Part shown: piece by piece, positions 1 to 7,828 of the stretch | Layout: every line of letters begins with the position of its first letter | Numbering within the stretch: the stretch's first letter is position 1 | Assembly (NCBI GenBank): GCA_046726375.1 | Contig: JBKPAJ010000037.1 | Coordinates: 1-30,619, forward strand | Origin: DASPWV01 sp046726375 | GTDB taxonomy: Bacteria; Acidobacteriota; Vicinamibacteria; Vicinamibacterales; UBA2999 | Length of the DNA stretch: 30,619 nucleotides | Reading direction: 5' to 3' | Position numbers and translations under genes: made by a program | The notes under the pieces: generated by a model | Databases searched by the model: none | Told to the model about the DNA's origin: nothing | What the model saw: the letters and a program-made list of their open reading frames with translations, nothing else

Positions 1-61
1 CTCCGCCTCAAACCGCCAAGGACTGCGAAGTTGTCTCCGCTTCACTGCCATATGTTGGTTT

Positions 62-80
62 GCCCCCGCTCCGCGGGGGC
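62..80. terminator. GC-rich perfect hairpin, possible terminator
   Basis: An 8-bp perfect inverted repeat (GCCCCCGC at 62-69, GCGGGGGC at 73-80) with a 3-base loop. It lies 110 bp beyond the stop codon of the minus-strand ATP-grasp gene, so it could end that transcript or one entering from the left edge. No T-tract follows on either strand, so intrinsic termination is only a guess. The rest of 1-192 shows no gene I can support. Confidence 0.35.
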
Positions 81-192
81 TAGACATCCCCTAAGGCGCT
101 TGCAAAACTTGCCTCATTTCGCACGCTCTCAGCCTTAGGAGGTGTCTAGTGTGGAGCGCGACGGCGTGATGGGACATCACGCCAGAACACGG

Positions 193-1197
193 CTACACCA
201 CCGCTGCGTCCGCGCGGCGCTGCAGGAACGCCAGCGTCTTCTCATTGAACTCCTCGCCATTCTGATAGAGCGGCGCGTGTGTGCCGATTCGATCGCCTTG
301 GTGGATCACGGCGCTCCGTGCGTAAGCCAGAATCACGGCCGCCATTCGGTCCGCAGCGGCTGGGACGTCGTGGAAGTACAGTTGCGGCTCTGTGAGCTCG
401 AGCTCCATTAAAACAGGACAACCGTCTTGATCCGTAACCAGATCGACGCGGGCGTACAACAATTCGTTGCGTGAGCAAGGCACTGCCGCCAACACGCGCT
501 CTGCTGCCGCGAGCTCTTTCGACGTCGGTCGGTACCGACTCAGCTTCACCCCTCCCTGTGGCTGGAAGCGCCGATCGATCCCGGTGTCAGGCCCTGTGAG
601 AACGGCGCCTTTGCGCATCGCATGACTGAATACGCCACCGAAATAAACGAGCGCCGCCTCCCCTTGGTCGTCAATGGTCTGCATGTATGGCTGCACCATC
701 ACCAGGCGACCGTCGGCGTGCAACCGGCGAACGTGGTTGGCGGCCAGGCGCCGTTCTTCGGGATCGTGCATGCGATAGCGGCCTGTGTCGAGGCTTGCCA
801 GGCTCACCGCCGGCTTGATGACCCAGTCGCCTGTCTCTGGTAGTAGCGACGACTCGTGCGTCGGCTCGAGCCACATCGTTTGCACGGTCGGGATGCCGCT
901 TGCGGCCAGATCCCTCAAATAGCGCTTGTGAGTATTCCACGCAAGCACGGCTAGGGGATTGGCGACGTGTGGTACTGATGCTGCCCAGTCGAGGAACTCG
1001 CCACGGCGTCCGGCATAGTCCCAGCAGCAGCGGACGACGACCAGGTCGAAGAGTGTCCAGTCCACGTCGGAGTCATCCCAGATCGCGGGCGTCGCGCTGA
1101 TCCCACGCGCGGCAAGCGGCGCGATTAAGCGGCGCGTGTCCGCGTCGAGTTGGGGAAGTTCCCGGCATGTGACGAGTGCGACTCGGACTGCATTCAT
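193..1197 (-). CDS. ATP-grasp domain protein (RimK/DcsG-like), substrate unknown
   Basis: A 334-residue cytoplasmic protein without signal peptide or membrane segment. It resembles the ATP-grasp ligases often annotated as RimK-like or DcsG (cycloserine biosynthesis) homologues. An N-terminal pre-ATP-grasp fold with DLVVVRCCWDYAGRR near residue 51 is followed by a lysine-containing ATP-binding strand, DWVIKPAVSLAS, near 124-135. The C-terminal half carries a metal-binding strand, VLMELELTEPQLYF, near 260-273. The family joins a carboxylate to an amine or similar nucleophile through an acyl-phosphate. The start is the ATG at 1197 in MNAVRVALVTCRELP, as in homologues. The nearest upstream gene on this strand is the PQQ dehydrogenase, 295 bp away, so a shared transcript is doubtful. 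No cycloserine pathway genes are nearby, so the product name should stay general. Confidence 0.85.
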   Translation of the reverse strand: MNAVRVALVTCRELPQLDADTRRLIAPLAARGISATPAIWDDSDVDWTLFDLVVVRCCWDYAGRRGEFLDWAASVPHVANPLAVLAWNTHKRYLRDLAASGIPTVQTMWLEPTHESSLLPETGDWVIKPAVSLASLDTGRYRMHDPEERRLAANHVRRLHADGRLVMVQPYMQTIDDQGEAALVYFGGVFSHAMRKGAVLTGPDTGIDRRFQPQGGVKLSRYRPTSKELAAAERVLAAVPCSRNELLYARVDLVTDQDGCPVLMELELTEPQLYFHDVPAAADRMAAVILAYARSAVIHQGDRIGTHAPLYQNGEEFNEKTLAFLQRRADAAVV

Positions 1198-1492
1198 GCG
1201 GGCAGATTACGAACCAGGTGGTGCACGCACAAGGTCCAGATGTGACGATGTGAAAAGGACCACTTTTTCAGTTGAGTTGGAGAAAAGACCGATGTATGGG
1301 TGCGCGTGACCGTCTGCTACGGTAACGTAAACGGCACATGGATGGTCATGCGCGAGCCCGGCTCTGTGCCGCTCTACATGACGGTAGCGACAAGGCAGCA
1401 ATTGACCTCAAGCCGTAAGTCAACGAGGTCGAGCCCAGGAAAAGTCGTCCGGGTGTTGAGGTGCTCAACGTAACGTCTGCGTTGAGGCGCAA
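1198..1492. other. Intergenic stretch without recognisable gene
   Basis: This 295-bp gap separates the ATP-grasp gene from the PQQ dehydrogenase gene. Short open frames exist on both strands, but none has family resemblance or a convincing ribosome-binding site. It presumably holds the ATP-grasp promoter and the end of the dehydrogenase transcript; I could not fix either. Confidence 0.5.
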
Positions 1493-3568
1493 TTACTTGC
1501 CTCGCTCGCCTAGCGCAAACGCCACGAGATGATCGCCAAGTGGTGGGCCGACGGACACTCCGTGGCCGCCGGCTGCGACGACGACGTATTGACGCCCGTC
1601 GCGTCCGCGATAGGTCATCGGAGTCGATTTGGCGCTCGTGGGCAACATCCCTTTCCACAGCCGTTCGCCGGTCTCGACATCGAATGCGTAGATCGCAGCC
1701 TCGAGCGTCCCGGCGGCGAAGACCAACCCTCCAGCGGTCGCAATCGGTCCGCCAAGCGCGATCGAACCCCACTGTGCCGCACCGGGGATCTGTTCGGTCC
1801 CAGTCAGTTGGCCCAGCGGAACCTGCCATGCAATTCCGCCAGTCGCGGCCTTGACCGCCGTCAGCGTACCCCAAGGCGGTGGGGTGCACGGCAGACGGGT
1901 CTTTGGCCCCAATAAAAACCGTCGTGTCATACCATACGGTGTGCCATTCTGCGGGTGGTACTCGAACTCGCCGCTGAGCCGACCACCACTTCGCTCCGTT
2001 TCAACGTGGTCTCGCGCGATCAGACGGACCTCGGCCGCGAGATTGTTGACCGCCATGATCAACAACCCGTTCCGCCGGTCGTAGGCGATGCCGCCCCAGG
2101 AAACGCCACCGATGTTTCCCGGTACGACCAACGTTCCGCGGAGCGATGGTGGCGTAAAGATTCCCTCGGCACGAAGCGCGCTTATCGTGCTGCGGCACCA
2201 GGCGCGGTCTTCCTCGGTCGCGCCCCACGCTTCCTCCGGCTTCAACGTTGTGCGCGCCAGCGAGCGCGGCGCAGTCGGGAACGGCTGCGTTGGTGCGGCG
2301 GCCTCCCCTGCAACGTCGCTCGCGGGTACCGGTCGTTCCTCCACGGGAATCAGTGGCTTGCCCGACGCTCGATCCAGGATGAACAGGTGACCCGTTTTCG
2401 ATGCCACGGCAACTGCCGGCACGCTGGGGCCGTTCGCCTGCCAGTCGAACAGCAGCGGCGGCGCCGCCACGTCGTAGTCCCACAAGTCGTGATGAACAGT
2501 CTGGAAGTGCCAACGTCGCTTGCCCGTGTCGGCCCGCAAAGCCACAACAGAATCGGAGAACAGGTTGTTCCCCAACCGCTCGCCTCCGTAGTAATCATGG
2601 CTCGGGCTGCTCGTCGGGACGAACACCAGGTTGCGGGCGACGTCGGCCACGATGACCGACCAGGCATTCGCGCCGCCGGCACGCGCGCCGCCGCCGCGTT
2701 TCCAGGTGTCCGCGCCGGGTTCCGCCGGATGCTGCGGTACGGGATCCCACGTCCACTTCAGCTTTCCGGTCGCGGCGTCGAACCCGCGCACCTCGCCGCT
2801 CGGGTGCCGCTTGTCGGTGCCGTCGGCGATCCCAGAGCCGACCACGATCGTGTTGCCAACGATCGCCGGCGGTGAGGTGACCTCGTAATCGGCAAACCCG
2901 TCGGGCGGGATGCGCAGTCCTTTGCGAAGATCCACCGCCCCGCGCTCGCCGAAACTCTGAATGGGCTGGCCGGTTTTCGCGTCGAGGGCGATGAGGCGGG
3001 CGTCAATCGTCGCCACAAAGATTCGGCGCTCCGCGCCGCGCTGCCAGGTCGAGACGCCGCGGCTCGTAAAATCGCCGTAGCCTTTCTCGCGCGGCGATTG
3101 TGCGTCGAAAGCCCAACGCTGCTGCCCCGTGACCGGATCAAGCGCAATGACGCGGCCGACGGGCGTGCTCACGTAAAGGGCATCGTCGACGTGGAGCGGC
3201 GTTGCCTCGAATGCGGTCGGCCGGCCCCCGCTCGGCTGATACGCGTCACCTGTGCGAAAGGTCCACGCGACCTCGAGCGACGCCACGTTACCGCGGTGAA
3301 TCGCGTCGAGCGGCGAGAAACGTTCGCCGCCGCCGTCGCGTCCGTACGCGGTCCAATCGCCCGCCTGAGACAACATGTGCTGCGTCTCTAGCTCCACCGC
3401 GAGCAGCAAGACACTGCCAGTGAAAATCGAGCACGCCATCACGGCAGCTCTATTGCGAATTGATCGTCTTGGAGCCCTCTTCACGCGACGACCTTGCACT
3501 GAAGATGCGGGTGGCGATGATTGAGACGCGATAAGCTCACGGTCGGTGATCATACATTCACGAATCAT
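1493..3568 (-). CDS. PQQ-dependent dehydrogenase (membrane-anchored, glucose/alcohol-dehydrogenase type)
   Basis: A quinoprotein of about 691 residues. A basic N-terminus is followed by one hydrophobic segment (about residues 43-59, SIFTGSVLLLAVE), then an eight-bladed PQQ propeller starting at GDWTAYGRDGGGERFSPL near 71-88. Propeller signatures include HHDLWDYDVAAPP near 360-372 and, near the C-terminus, GRQYVVVAAGGHGVSVG, typical of glucose-dehydrogenase-like quinoproteins. Such enzymes oxidise sugars or alcohols in the periplasm and pass electrons to quinone. Membrane-bound Gcd has five N-terminal helices and this protein has one, so it is closer to the single-anchor or soluble branch; substrate is not predictable. 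The open frame reaches a TTG at 3571. I prefer the adjacent ATG at 3568, though later in-frame starts at 3553 or beyond are possible. No PQQ biosynthesis genes lie in the window. Confidence 0.9.
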   Translation of the reverse strand: MIRECMITDRELIASQSSPPASSVQGRRVKRAPRRSIRNRAAVMACSIFTGSVLLLAVELETQHMLSQAGDWTAYGRDGGGERFSPLDAIHRGNVASLEVAWTFRTGDAYQPSGGRPTAFEATPLHVDDALYVSTPVGRVIALDPVTGQQRWAFDAQSPREKGYGDFTSRGVSTWQRGAERRIFVATIDARLIALDAKTGQPIQSFGERGAVDLRKGLRIPPDGFADYEVTSPPAIVGNTIVVGSGIADGTDKRHPSGEVRGFDAATGKLKWTWDPVPQHPAEPGADTWKRGGGARAGGANAWSVIVADVARNLVFVPTSSPSHDYYGGERLGNNLFSDSVVALRADTGKRRWHFQTVHHDLWDYDVAAPPLLFDWQANGPSVPAVAVASKTGHLFILDRASGKPLIPVEERPVPASDVAGEAAAPTQPFPTAPRSLARTTLKPEEAWGATEEDRAWCRSTISALRAEGIFTPPSLRGTLVVPGNIGGVSWGGIAYDRRNGLLIMAVNNLAAEVRLIARDHVETERSGGRLSGEFEYHPQNGTPYGMTRRFLLGPKTRLPCTPPPWGTLTAVKAATGGIAWQVPLGQLTGTEQIPGAAQWGSIALGGPIATAGGLVFAAGTLEAAIYAFDVETGERLWKGMLPTSAKSTPMTYRGRDGRQYVVVAAGGHGVSVGPPLGDHLVAFALGERGK

Positions 3569-3734
3569 CAATGGCGCGGTTTCAGTCGGAAGCCTATGCG
3601 TTCAGCATGCGAGTGACTGTTATCAATCGTCCTTTTGATCAAACTTGCCTTCAAGCATCATTTGGACAGGTTGCAACCACTCGTCGAGCCGTCGCGCCCA
3701 GGTCTTTATGAAGAGGCGTCCATAACGAGTGATT

Positions 3735-5249
3735 TCAAGTGAACTCGTATCGCCTTCCCTTTCGCGTCCGCGAGCCTTGTGTCAGCGTGGCGGCCGCCGC
3801 AAGCCGCCTCACCGCGGAACGGAGTTCGTCCTCGGCGAGCGACGCGAAGCCGAGTCGCGCGCCAGCTGCTGGAGCTGGGCTAAGGCTGTACTCGGTCGGG
3901 GGGTCGAACACAACGCCATTCGCACGCGATGCCTCTGCCCACCGCATCATGGTTCGCGCATCCTTCGTCCTCACCCAGATCGCGGTTCCGCCTGACGGGA
4001 TACGAAACGTGACAAAGTCGCCAAGCTGCCGCCGCAGGGCCGACACAAGGATCTCCAGCCGTCGGTGATAGACGCGCCGCATTTTTCGGACGTGTCGTTG
4101 AATCAGGCCCTCGTCGAGTAGCTCCGCGATCGCTGATTCGAGCGCGGGATCGCCCTGGAGATCGATGAATGATCGATGGGCGACGAGCCGTTCGATCAGG
4201 TTGGGCGGCGTCGCGATGAACCCGAGACGGAGGCCCGGTGCGAGCACCTTCGAGAAGGTCCCGATGTATACGACCACACCCTCCGTGTCGATGCTGGCCA
4301 TCGGGAGCACAGGTTTCCCGCTGTAGTGGAACTCGTGATCGTAGTCGTCCTCGATCACCGCGAAGCGTGCACGGACCGCAAGGCGCAGAAGCATCGTACG
4401 GCGCGGACCCGTCAGGGTCACTGTCGTGGGGAACTGATGGTGCGGCGTCACATACACGGCACGGATGGATTGCCGTGCGACCAGGCGCTCCAGTGTGCTG
4501 ACTTGGAGACCGTCTTCGTCAACGGGAACAGGCAGGATGTTGGCGCCGGCACCTCGGAGCGCCTCCCAAGCGGGCCGATACCCGGGATTCTCAACAGCGA
4601 CCGTATCGCCGGGGCGAAGCAGCGCCCGAGCGGTGAGCGCCAGCGCCATCTGGCTTCCACGTGTCACGAGGACCGAATTCGGATCGACAGCCAGGCCTCG
4701 CGTCGCCGACAGCATCGCTGCCAGCCCCTGCCGAAGACGAGGGACCCCGGCCGGATCGCTGTACGACAGGAGCGCTGGACCACCGGTCCGCAGCGCGCGA
4801 CGATAAGCTCGCCCGATGAGGTCGAAAGGCAAGAGCCGTAAATCCGGTCGTGTCCCGGACATCAGGATCGTCCCCGATGGAACAACACGCGGCAGCTCGG
4901 GAACCGGCGCGACAGGGAGTGAAATCGCGAATTTAGCCGCGGCGCGGGGATGGGCTCGCACGGAGTAGGCCGATCTCCGCGACGGCGGCTCCGGCAAGCC
5001 CGCGGTGACGAACGTGCCCGACGCACGCCTGCTGACGAGCCAGCCTTCAGCGATCAGCTCCTCGACCGCCGCGACCACGGTCTGCCGGTGAACGTGCAAC
5101 GTCCGCGCGAGCGTTCTCGTGCCCGGGAGACGGTCGCCAGGCCGAAGCCGCCCCCGTTGAATCTGCTCGGTCAGCGCGTTCGCGATCTGCCGCACGCAGG
5201 AGATCCCCCCGGCTCGATCAATCTCGAAAATGAATTCCCATCGCGCCAT
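3735..5249 (-). CDS. MocR/PdxR-family transcriptional regulator (GntR HTH + aminotransferase fold)
   Basis: A 504-residue regulator. A GntR-type winged helix-turn-helix spans about residues 15-83 (GRLRPGDRLPGTRTLARTL, then VEELIAEGWLVSRRASGTF). A fold-type I aminotransferase-like domain follows from about 125. The PLP lysine lies in YIGTFSKVLAPGLRLGF (K334), with the VIEDDYDHEF strand near 298-307, so the cofactor site looks intact. MocR proteins use PLP or an amine/amino-acid adduct as ligand. They commonly regulate vitamin B6, GABA, taurine or related amine genes, usually a divergent neighbour. Here the neighbour is the NIPSNAP-type gene at 5425, and the intergenic region holds a tandem direct repeat, the usual operator layout for this family. 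The ATG at 5249 is preferred over the TTG at 5255. Confidence 0.93.
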   Translation of the reverse strand: MARWEFIFEIDRAGGISCVRQIANALTEQIQRGRLRPGDRLPGTRTLARTLHVHRQTVVAAVEELIAEGWLVSRRASGTFVTAGLPEPPSRRSAYSVRAHPRAAAKFAISLPVAPVPELPRVVPSGTILMSGTRPDLRLLPFDLIGRAYRRALRTGGPALLSYSDPAGVPRLRQGLAAMLSATRGLAVDPNSVLVTRGSQMALALTARALLRPGDTVAVENPGYRPAWEALRGAGANILPVPVDEDGLQVSTLERLVARQSIRAVYVTPHHQFPTTVTLTGPRRTMLLRLAVRARFAVIEDDYDHEFHYSGKPVLPMASIDTEGVVVYIGTFSKVLAPGLRLGFIATPPNLIERLVAHRSFIDLQGDPALESAIAELLDEGLIQRHVRKMRRVYHRRLEILVSALRRQLGDFVTFRIPSGGTAIWVRTKDARTMMRWAEASRANGVVFDPPTEYSLSPAPAAGARLGFASLAEDELRSAVRRLAAAATLTQGSRTRKGRRYEFT

Positions 5250-5306
5250 GGGCAATCCTCACAGCAGAACTGGCCCAGCAAGAATAGTCGATCCGCGCTG
5301 TTTCGA

Positions 5307-5324
5307 TGGTCCAACTGGTCCAAC
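5307..5324. promoter_or_regulatory. Tandem direct repeat, candidate MocR operator
   Basis: The nonamer TGGTCCAAC occurs twice head-to-tail at 5307-5315 and 5316-5324, inside the 175-bp divergent region between the MocR-type gene (start 5249) and the NIPSNAP-type gene (start 5425). MocR regulators are known to bind direct repeats, and TauR-type half-sites contain a similar GGAC/GGTCC core. A perfect palindrome, ATGACGTCAT, lies just downstream at 5345-5354, and GACGTCATGC recurs at 5347-5356 and 5375-5384, possible extra sites. Function is inferred from position and repeat form. Confidence 0.5.
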
Positions 5325-5424
5325 CCCATTTTCACAACTGGTCGATGACGTCATGCCGTCAGCCACGTACTGTCGACGTCATGCGCGCGATCTGGCTCGT
5401 GGTGGCGGTGTCACAGGAATGCTT

Positions 5425-6621
5425 ATGAATACGACTGCTGCACATGCGGACTGCTGTTCGGTGATCGAATTGCGGCAGTACACCCTCAAAGCGGGGCAGC
5501 GCGACGCCCTCATCGACCTGTTCGAGCGCCACTTCATCGAGCCGCAGGAAGCTGTCGGCATGACGCTAATCGGTCAATTCCGCGACCGGTATCGGGAGAA
5601 TCGTTTCGTGTGGCTCCGCGGCTTCGCGAACATGGACAGCCGCCACAAGGCTCTCGAAACCTTCTATGGAGGGCCGGTGTGGGCAGCGCACCGGAATGCG
5701 GCGAACAGCACGATGCTGGATAGCGACGACGTGCTGTTGTTGAAACCTGCTCGGCCGGGGCTCGCCTTTCGCCTCGACGTCGGACCCGACAGGACACGAA
5801 CGCACGCGCGCGGCCTGATGACGGTACTCGCCGGCATACATCAGACGCCTCTGCCTGTCGACACGCAAACCGTGTCCCAGTTCGAGCGCCACGTCATCCC
5901 GGTGCTTCAGGCTCATGGCATCACGCTCGAGGGCGTGTTCATCACCGAATCCTCGCCGAACACGTTCACGAGGCTGCCGGTGCGGGAGAACGAGCATGTG
6001 CTCGTGTGGTTCGCAACTGTCGCGCATGACGCGTTCTCGGGGTCTTCTGTCGATCGCCTCGCCAGCCGGATCGTCCTCGACAACCAACCGGTGACCTTGC
6101 TGGATCTGGAACCGACGTCACGGTCGCGGCTCGGCGACGGCCCGAAGGCCGCCCGCGCGACAAAACACGATTTTGATTTCCTCTTCGCATCGTGGAACAT
6201 CCGCAATCGATTTCTGAAGGGCCGCCTCCAGCACTCAACCGAATGGATTGAGTTCGATGCACGGTCTGACGTGGCGCCCCTTCTCGATGGCTTTGGCCAT
6301 CTGGATCGGTACTTTGCCGTTCGCGATGGTGCGCCGTTCGAAGGCATCACGCTGCGGCTATTCGATCCGGCGACGGGGGAATGGTCGATTTACTGGGCCG
6401 ACACCGCGCACGCACGAACGTTGCTGCCTCCAATGGTGGGCCGATTCATCGGCGGGGTCGGCGAGTTCTACGGTGACGAAACCATCGACGGCAAGACGGT
6501 CCGGTGCCGGTTTCTCTGGACGCGACCGACTGCCGATTCAGCACGGTGGGAACAGGCGTTCTCAGACGATGGCGGCAAGACGTGGGAAACAAACTGGATC
6601 ATGTCCTTCACGCGACGGTAA
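5425..6621 (+). CDS. Two NIPSNAP-like domains plus C-terminal DUF1579-like domain
   Basis: A 398-residue, apparently soluble protein. Residues about 12-110 form a NIPSNAP-type dimeric alpha-beta barrel (SVIELRQYTLKAGQRDALI, then FVWLRGFANMDSRHKAL). Residues about 125-230 look like a second, diverged NIPSNAP unit. Residues about 245-395 resemble DUF1579/YybH-type lipocalin-like domains (FLFASWNIRNRFLKGRL, SDDGGKTWETNWIMSFTR). NIPSNAP barrels occur in small stress and catabolic proteins, but no reaction can be named. The frame is open from 5230; I chose the ATG at 5425 because AGGA at 5415-5418 is 6 nt upstream and the conserved domain begins a few residues later. It is divergent from the MocR gene and probably its target. 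The nearest downstream coding trace is a frameshifted cupin. Confidence 0.82.
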   Translation: MNTTAAHADCCSVIELRQYTLKAGQRDALIDLFERHFIEPQEAVGMTLIGQFRDRYRENRFVWLRGFANMDSRHKALETFYGGPVWAAHRNAANSTMLDSDDVLLLKPARPGLAFRLDVGPDRTRTHARGLMTVLAGIHQTPLPVDTQTVSQFERHVIPVLQAHGITLEGVFITESSPNTFTRLPVRENEHVLVWFATVAHDAFSGSSVDRLASRIVLDNQPVTLLDLEPTSRSRLGDGPKAARATKHDFDFLFASWNIRNRFLKGRLQHSTEWIEFDARSDVAPLLDGFGHLDRYFAVRDGAPFEGITLRLFDPATGEWSIYWADTAHARTLLPPMVGRFIGGVGEFYGDETIDGKTVRCRFLWTRPTADSARWEQAFSDDGGKTWETNWIMSFTRR

Positions 6622-6705
6622 ACGGACGCCAACCGACGTTAGCGCACATTCGAAAGAATCTGACAGCGCATGTGCCGCTGTTGCGACACGATGTCCTCAG
6701 GGGCA

Positions 6706-6832
6706 CTTAGCCCCTCAATTCACTTGTGTTCGCAATCGCGGCATCGAGCCGATTCCAACGCTCGGGCCGAAACCGCCATTGTTCGAGCGTTTCGCGCCGT
6801 TGGCGTTCCAAAATTTCAAGTGAGCTTGGGGT
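6706..6832 (+). repeat. Structured dispersed repeat, copy 1
   Basis: First of three copies of an element of about 125 bp. The left end reads CTTAGCCCCTCAATTCACTTG-type sequence and the right end CAAGTGAGCTTGGGG, giving imperfect terminal inverted repeats centred on TCACTTG/CAAGTGA. Inside is a perfect 8-bp stem, AACGCTCG pairing with CGAGCGTT. The inverted copy at 9080-9207 is nearly identical; the copy at 17151-17271 is more diverged. Its right end is only about 6 nt before the ATG of the cupin gene at 6839. It could be a MITE/REP-like element or a degenerate integron attC-type site. Confidence 0.75.
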
Positions 6833-6838
6833 TACGAA

Positions 6839-7227
6839 ATGGACGCCAGCGAGTATGTTCGTGAACCGGTCCAGCACCCGTCACTCACTGTCATAGACGT
6901 GGCGCAAGAAGCCGCTGGTATTCGGAGCGCGTATCGTAATGTGGTGCTCAACCAAGTTAACGGAGGATGTCTACGCCTTGCAGTTATGTCCGGTGAATAC
7001 CCTTGGCACAGCACGCCCACTCCGACGAACTATTTCTGGTTGTCAAGGGACGCCTCATCATCGAGCTGTCGGATGGACGTTCACTGACGTTGGACCCGTG
7101 GCAGGCGGTAACGGTTCCCGCCGGTATGGTGCACCGCACTCGGGCAGAGGTGCGAACGGTCAATCTGTGCTTCGAAGAACTTGCCGCCGAAACCGTGTTT
7201 CTCGACCAAGATCCACCAACGTGCTAA
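6839..7227 (+). pseudogene. Cupin-domain protein gene interrupted by a one-base frameshift
   Basis: The first frame, starting at ATG 6839 (MDASEYVREPVQHPSL), gives the N-terminal strands up to LAVMSGEYPWH. The remaining cupin sequence, HAHSDELFLVVKGRLIIELS to GMVHRTRAEVRTVNLCFEE, continues in the frame one base back and stops at 7227. The join lies near 7009-7013, where the reading goes from WH to HAHSDE; restoring one base gives an intact protein of about 129 residues. The metal-binding histidines and glutamate of the H-x-H-x(n)-E and later H motifs are present across the two frames. A real pseudogene and a sequencing error are both possible. It starts directly after repeat copy 1 and precedes the YCII relic and SnoaL gene on the same strand. 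Confidence 0.75.
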
Positions 7228-7382
7228 CCATCCCCTGGCGGCCGCGTTAGCCCCATAAGCGACGCTCGAAGGCTTGGCGAAGCGGGCGTTCATGACGTAT
7301 CAACGACTGTCGAAATCAGCCCGCCCATGGGTGATCGTCACGAAGCTCTGAAAACGACCGTCTGAAGCTGGAGGCCCACACG

Positions 7383-7478
7383 ATGAACTACACGATCTAT
7401 CAATCGCAGGACGATTTTGCAGCACCCACCGACTCCCGGGATTTTCTCGTCGAACGCTTTCTTCGGGTCTCGGCATGA
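7383..7478 (+). pseudogene. Short relic of a YCII/DGPF-type protein
   Basis: A 31-codon frame beginning MNYTIYQSQDDFAAPTDS, preceded by GGAGG at 9-nt spacing (GCTGGAGGCCCACACG). The start matches the usual N-terminus of YCII-related (DGPF) proteins, in which a short strand is followed by a DFAARTDP-like stretch. Those proteins run about 95-140 residues, but this frame ends at once after RDFLVERFLRVSA. The stop overlaps the next start as ATGA (7475-7478), so it may be translationally coupled to the SnoaL gene. It is either a heavily shortened relic or a leader peptide that kept the ribosome-binding site. Confidence 0.45.
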
Positions 7479-7828
7479 CGAGCAAAGCCGACGTCGAAAC
7501 CGTGGTGCGTCGCTGCTATGACGCCTTCAACAACCGTGATCTCGAAGGCGCCCTCGCGCTCATGCACCCGGACGTGACGTGGCCGAATGGCTGGGAGGGC
7601 GGTTGGGTGAACGGGCGCGGTGGAGTGCGGGCGTACTGGCAGCGGCAGTGGGCCGCCATTGATCCGCGAGTCGAGCCACGAGCGTTCCGCTGGGACGCTG
7701 ACGGGCACCTCGTTGTCAGCGTGCATCAGATCGTGCGCGATCTGACGGGAACGGTGATCGCTGATCAAATCGTCGAACATGTGTACGAGATGCACGATGG
7801 CCTGGTACGGCGAATGGAGATCCGATGA
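7475..7828 (+). CDS. SnoaL-like / NTF2-fold protein
   Basis: A 117-residue cytoplasmic protein with an NTF2-like cone fold. It begins ADVETVVRRCYDAFNNRDLEGALALMHPDVTWPNG, the usual opening helices of SnoaL-like and ketosteroid-isomerase-like proteins, and ends with IVEHVYEMHDGLVRRMEIR. Its length matches the family. Members are either small isomerases/hydrolases or non-catalytic ligand-binding domains; no specific catalytic residues can be assigned. It overlaps the short YCII-like frame upstream (ATGA at 7475) and the amidase downstream (ATGA at 7825), indicating tight translational coupling. A joint role with the amidase is plausible but unproven. Confidence 0.85.
   Translation: MTSKADVETVVRRCYDAFNNRDLEGALALMHPDVTWPNGWEGGWVNGRGGVRAYWQRQWAAIDPRVEPRAFRWDADGHLVVSVHQIVRDLTGTVIADQIVEHVYEMHDGLVRRMEIR

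Noticed and set aside
193..1197. Naming the ATP-grasp gene as cycloserine biosynthesis dcsG
   Set aside because: The resemblance is at family level and no other cycloserine pathway genes are present.
1955..2875. Long open frames antisense to the PQQ dehydrogenase gene
   Set aside because: They have no family resemblance and are Arg/Ala-rich, as expected for the opposite strand of a high-GC gene whose own frame encodes a clear quinoprotein.
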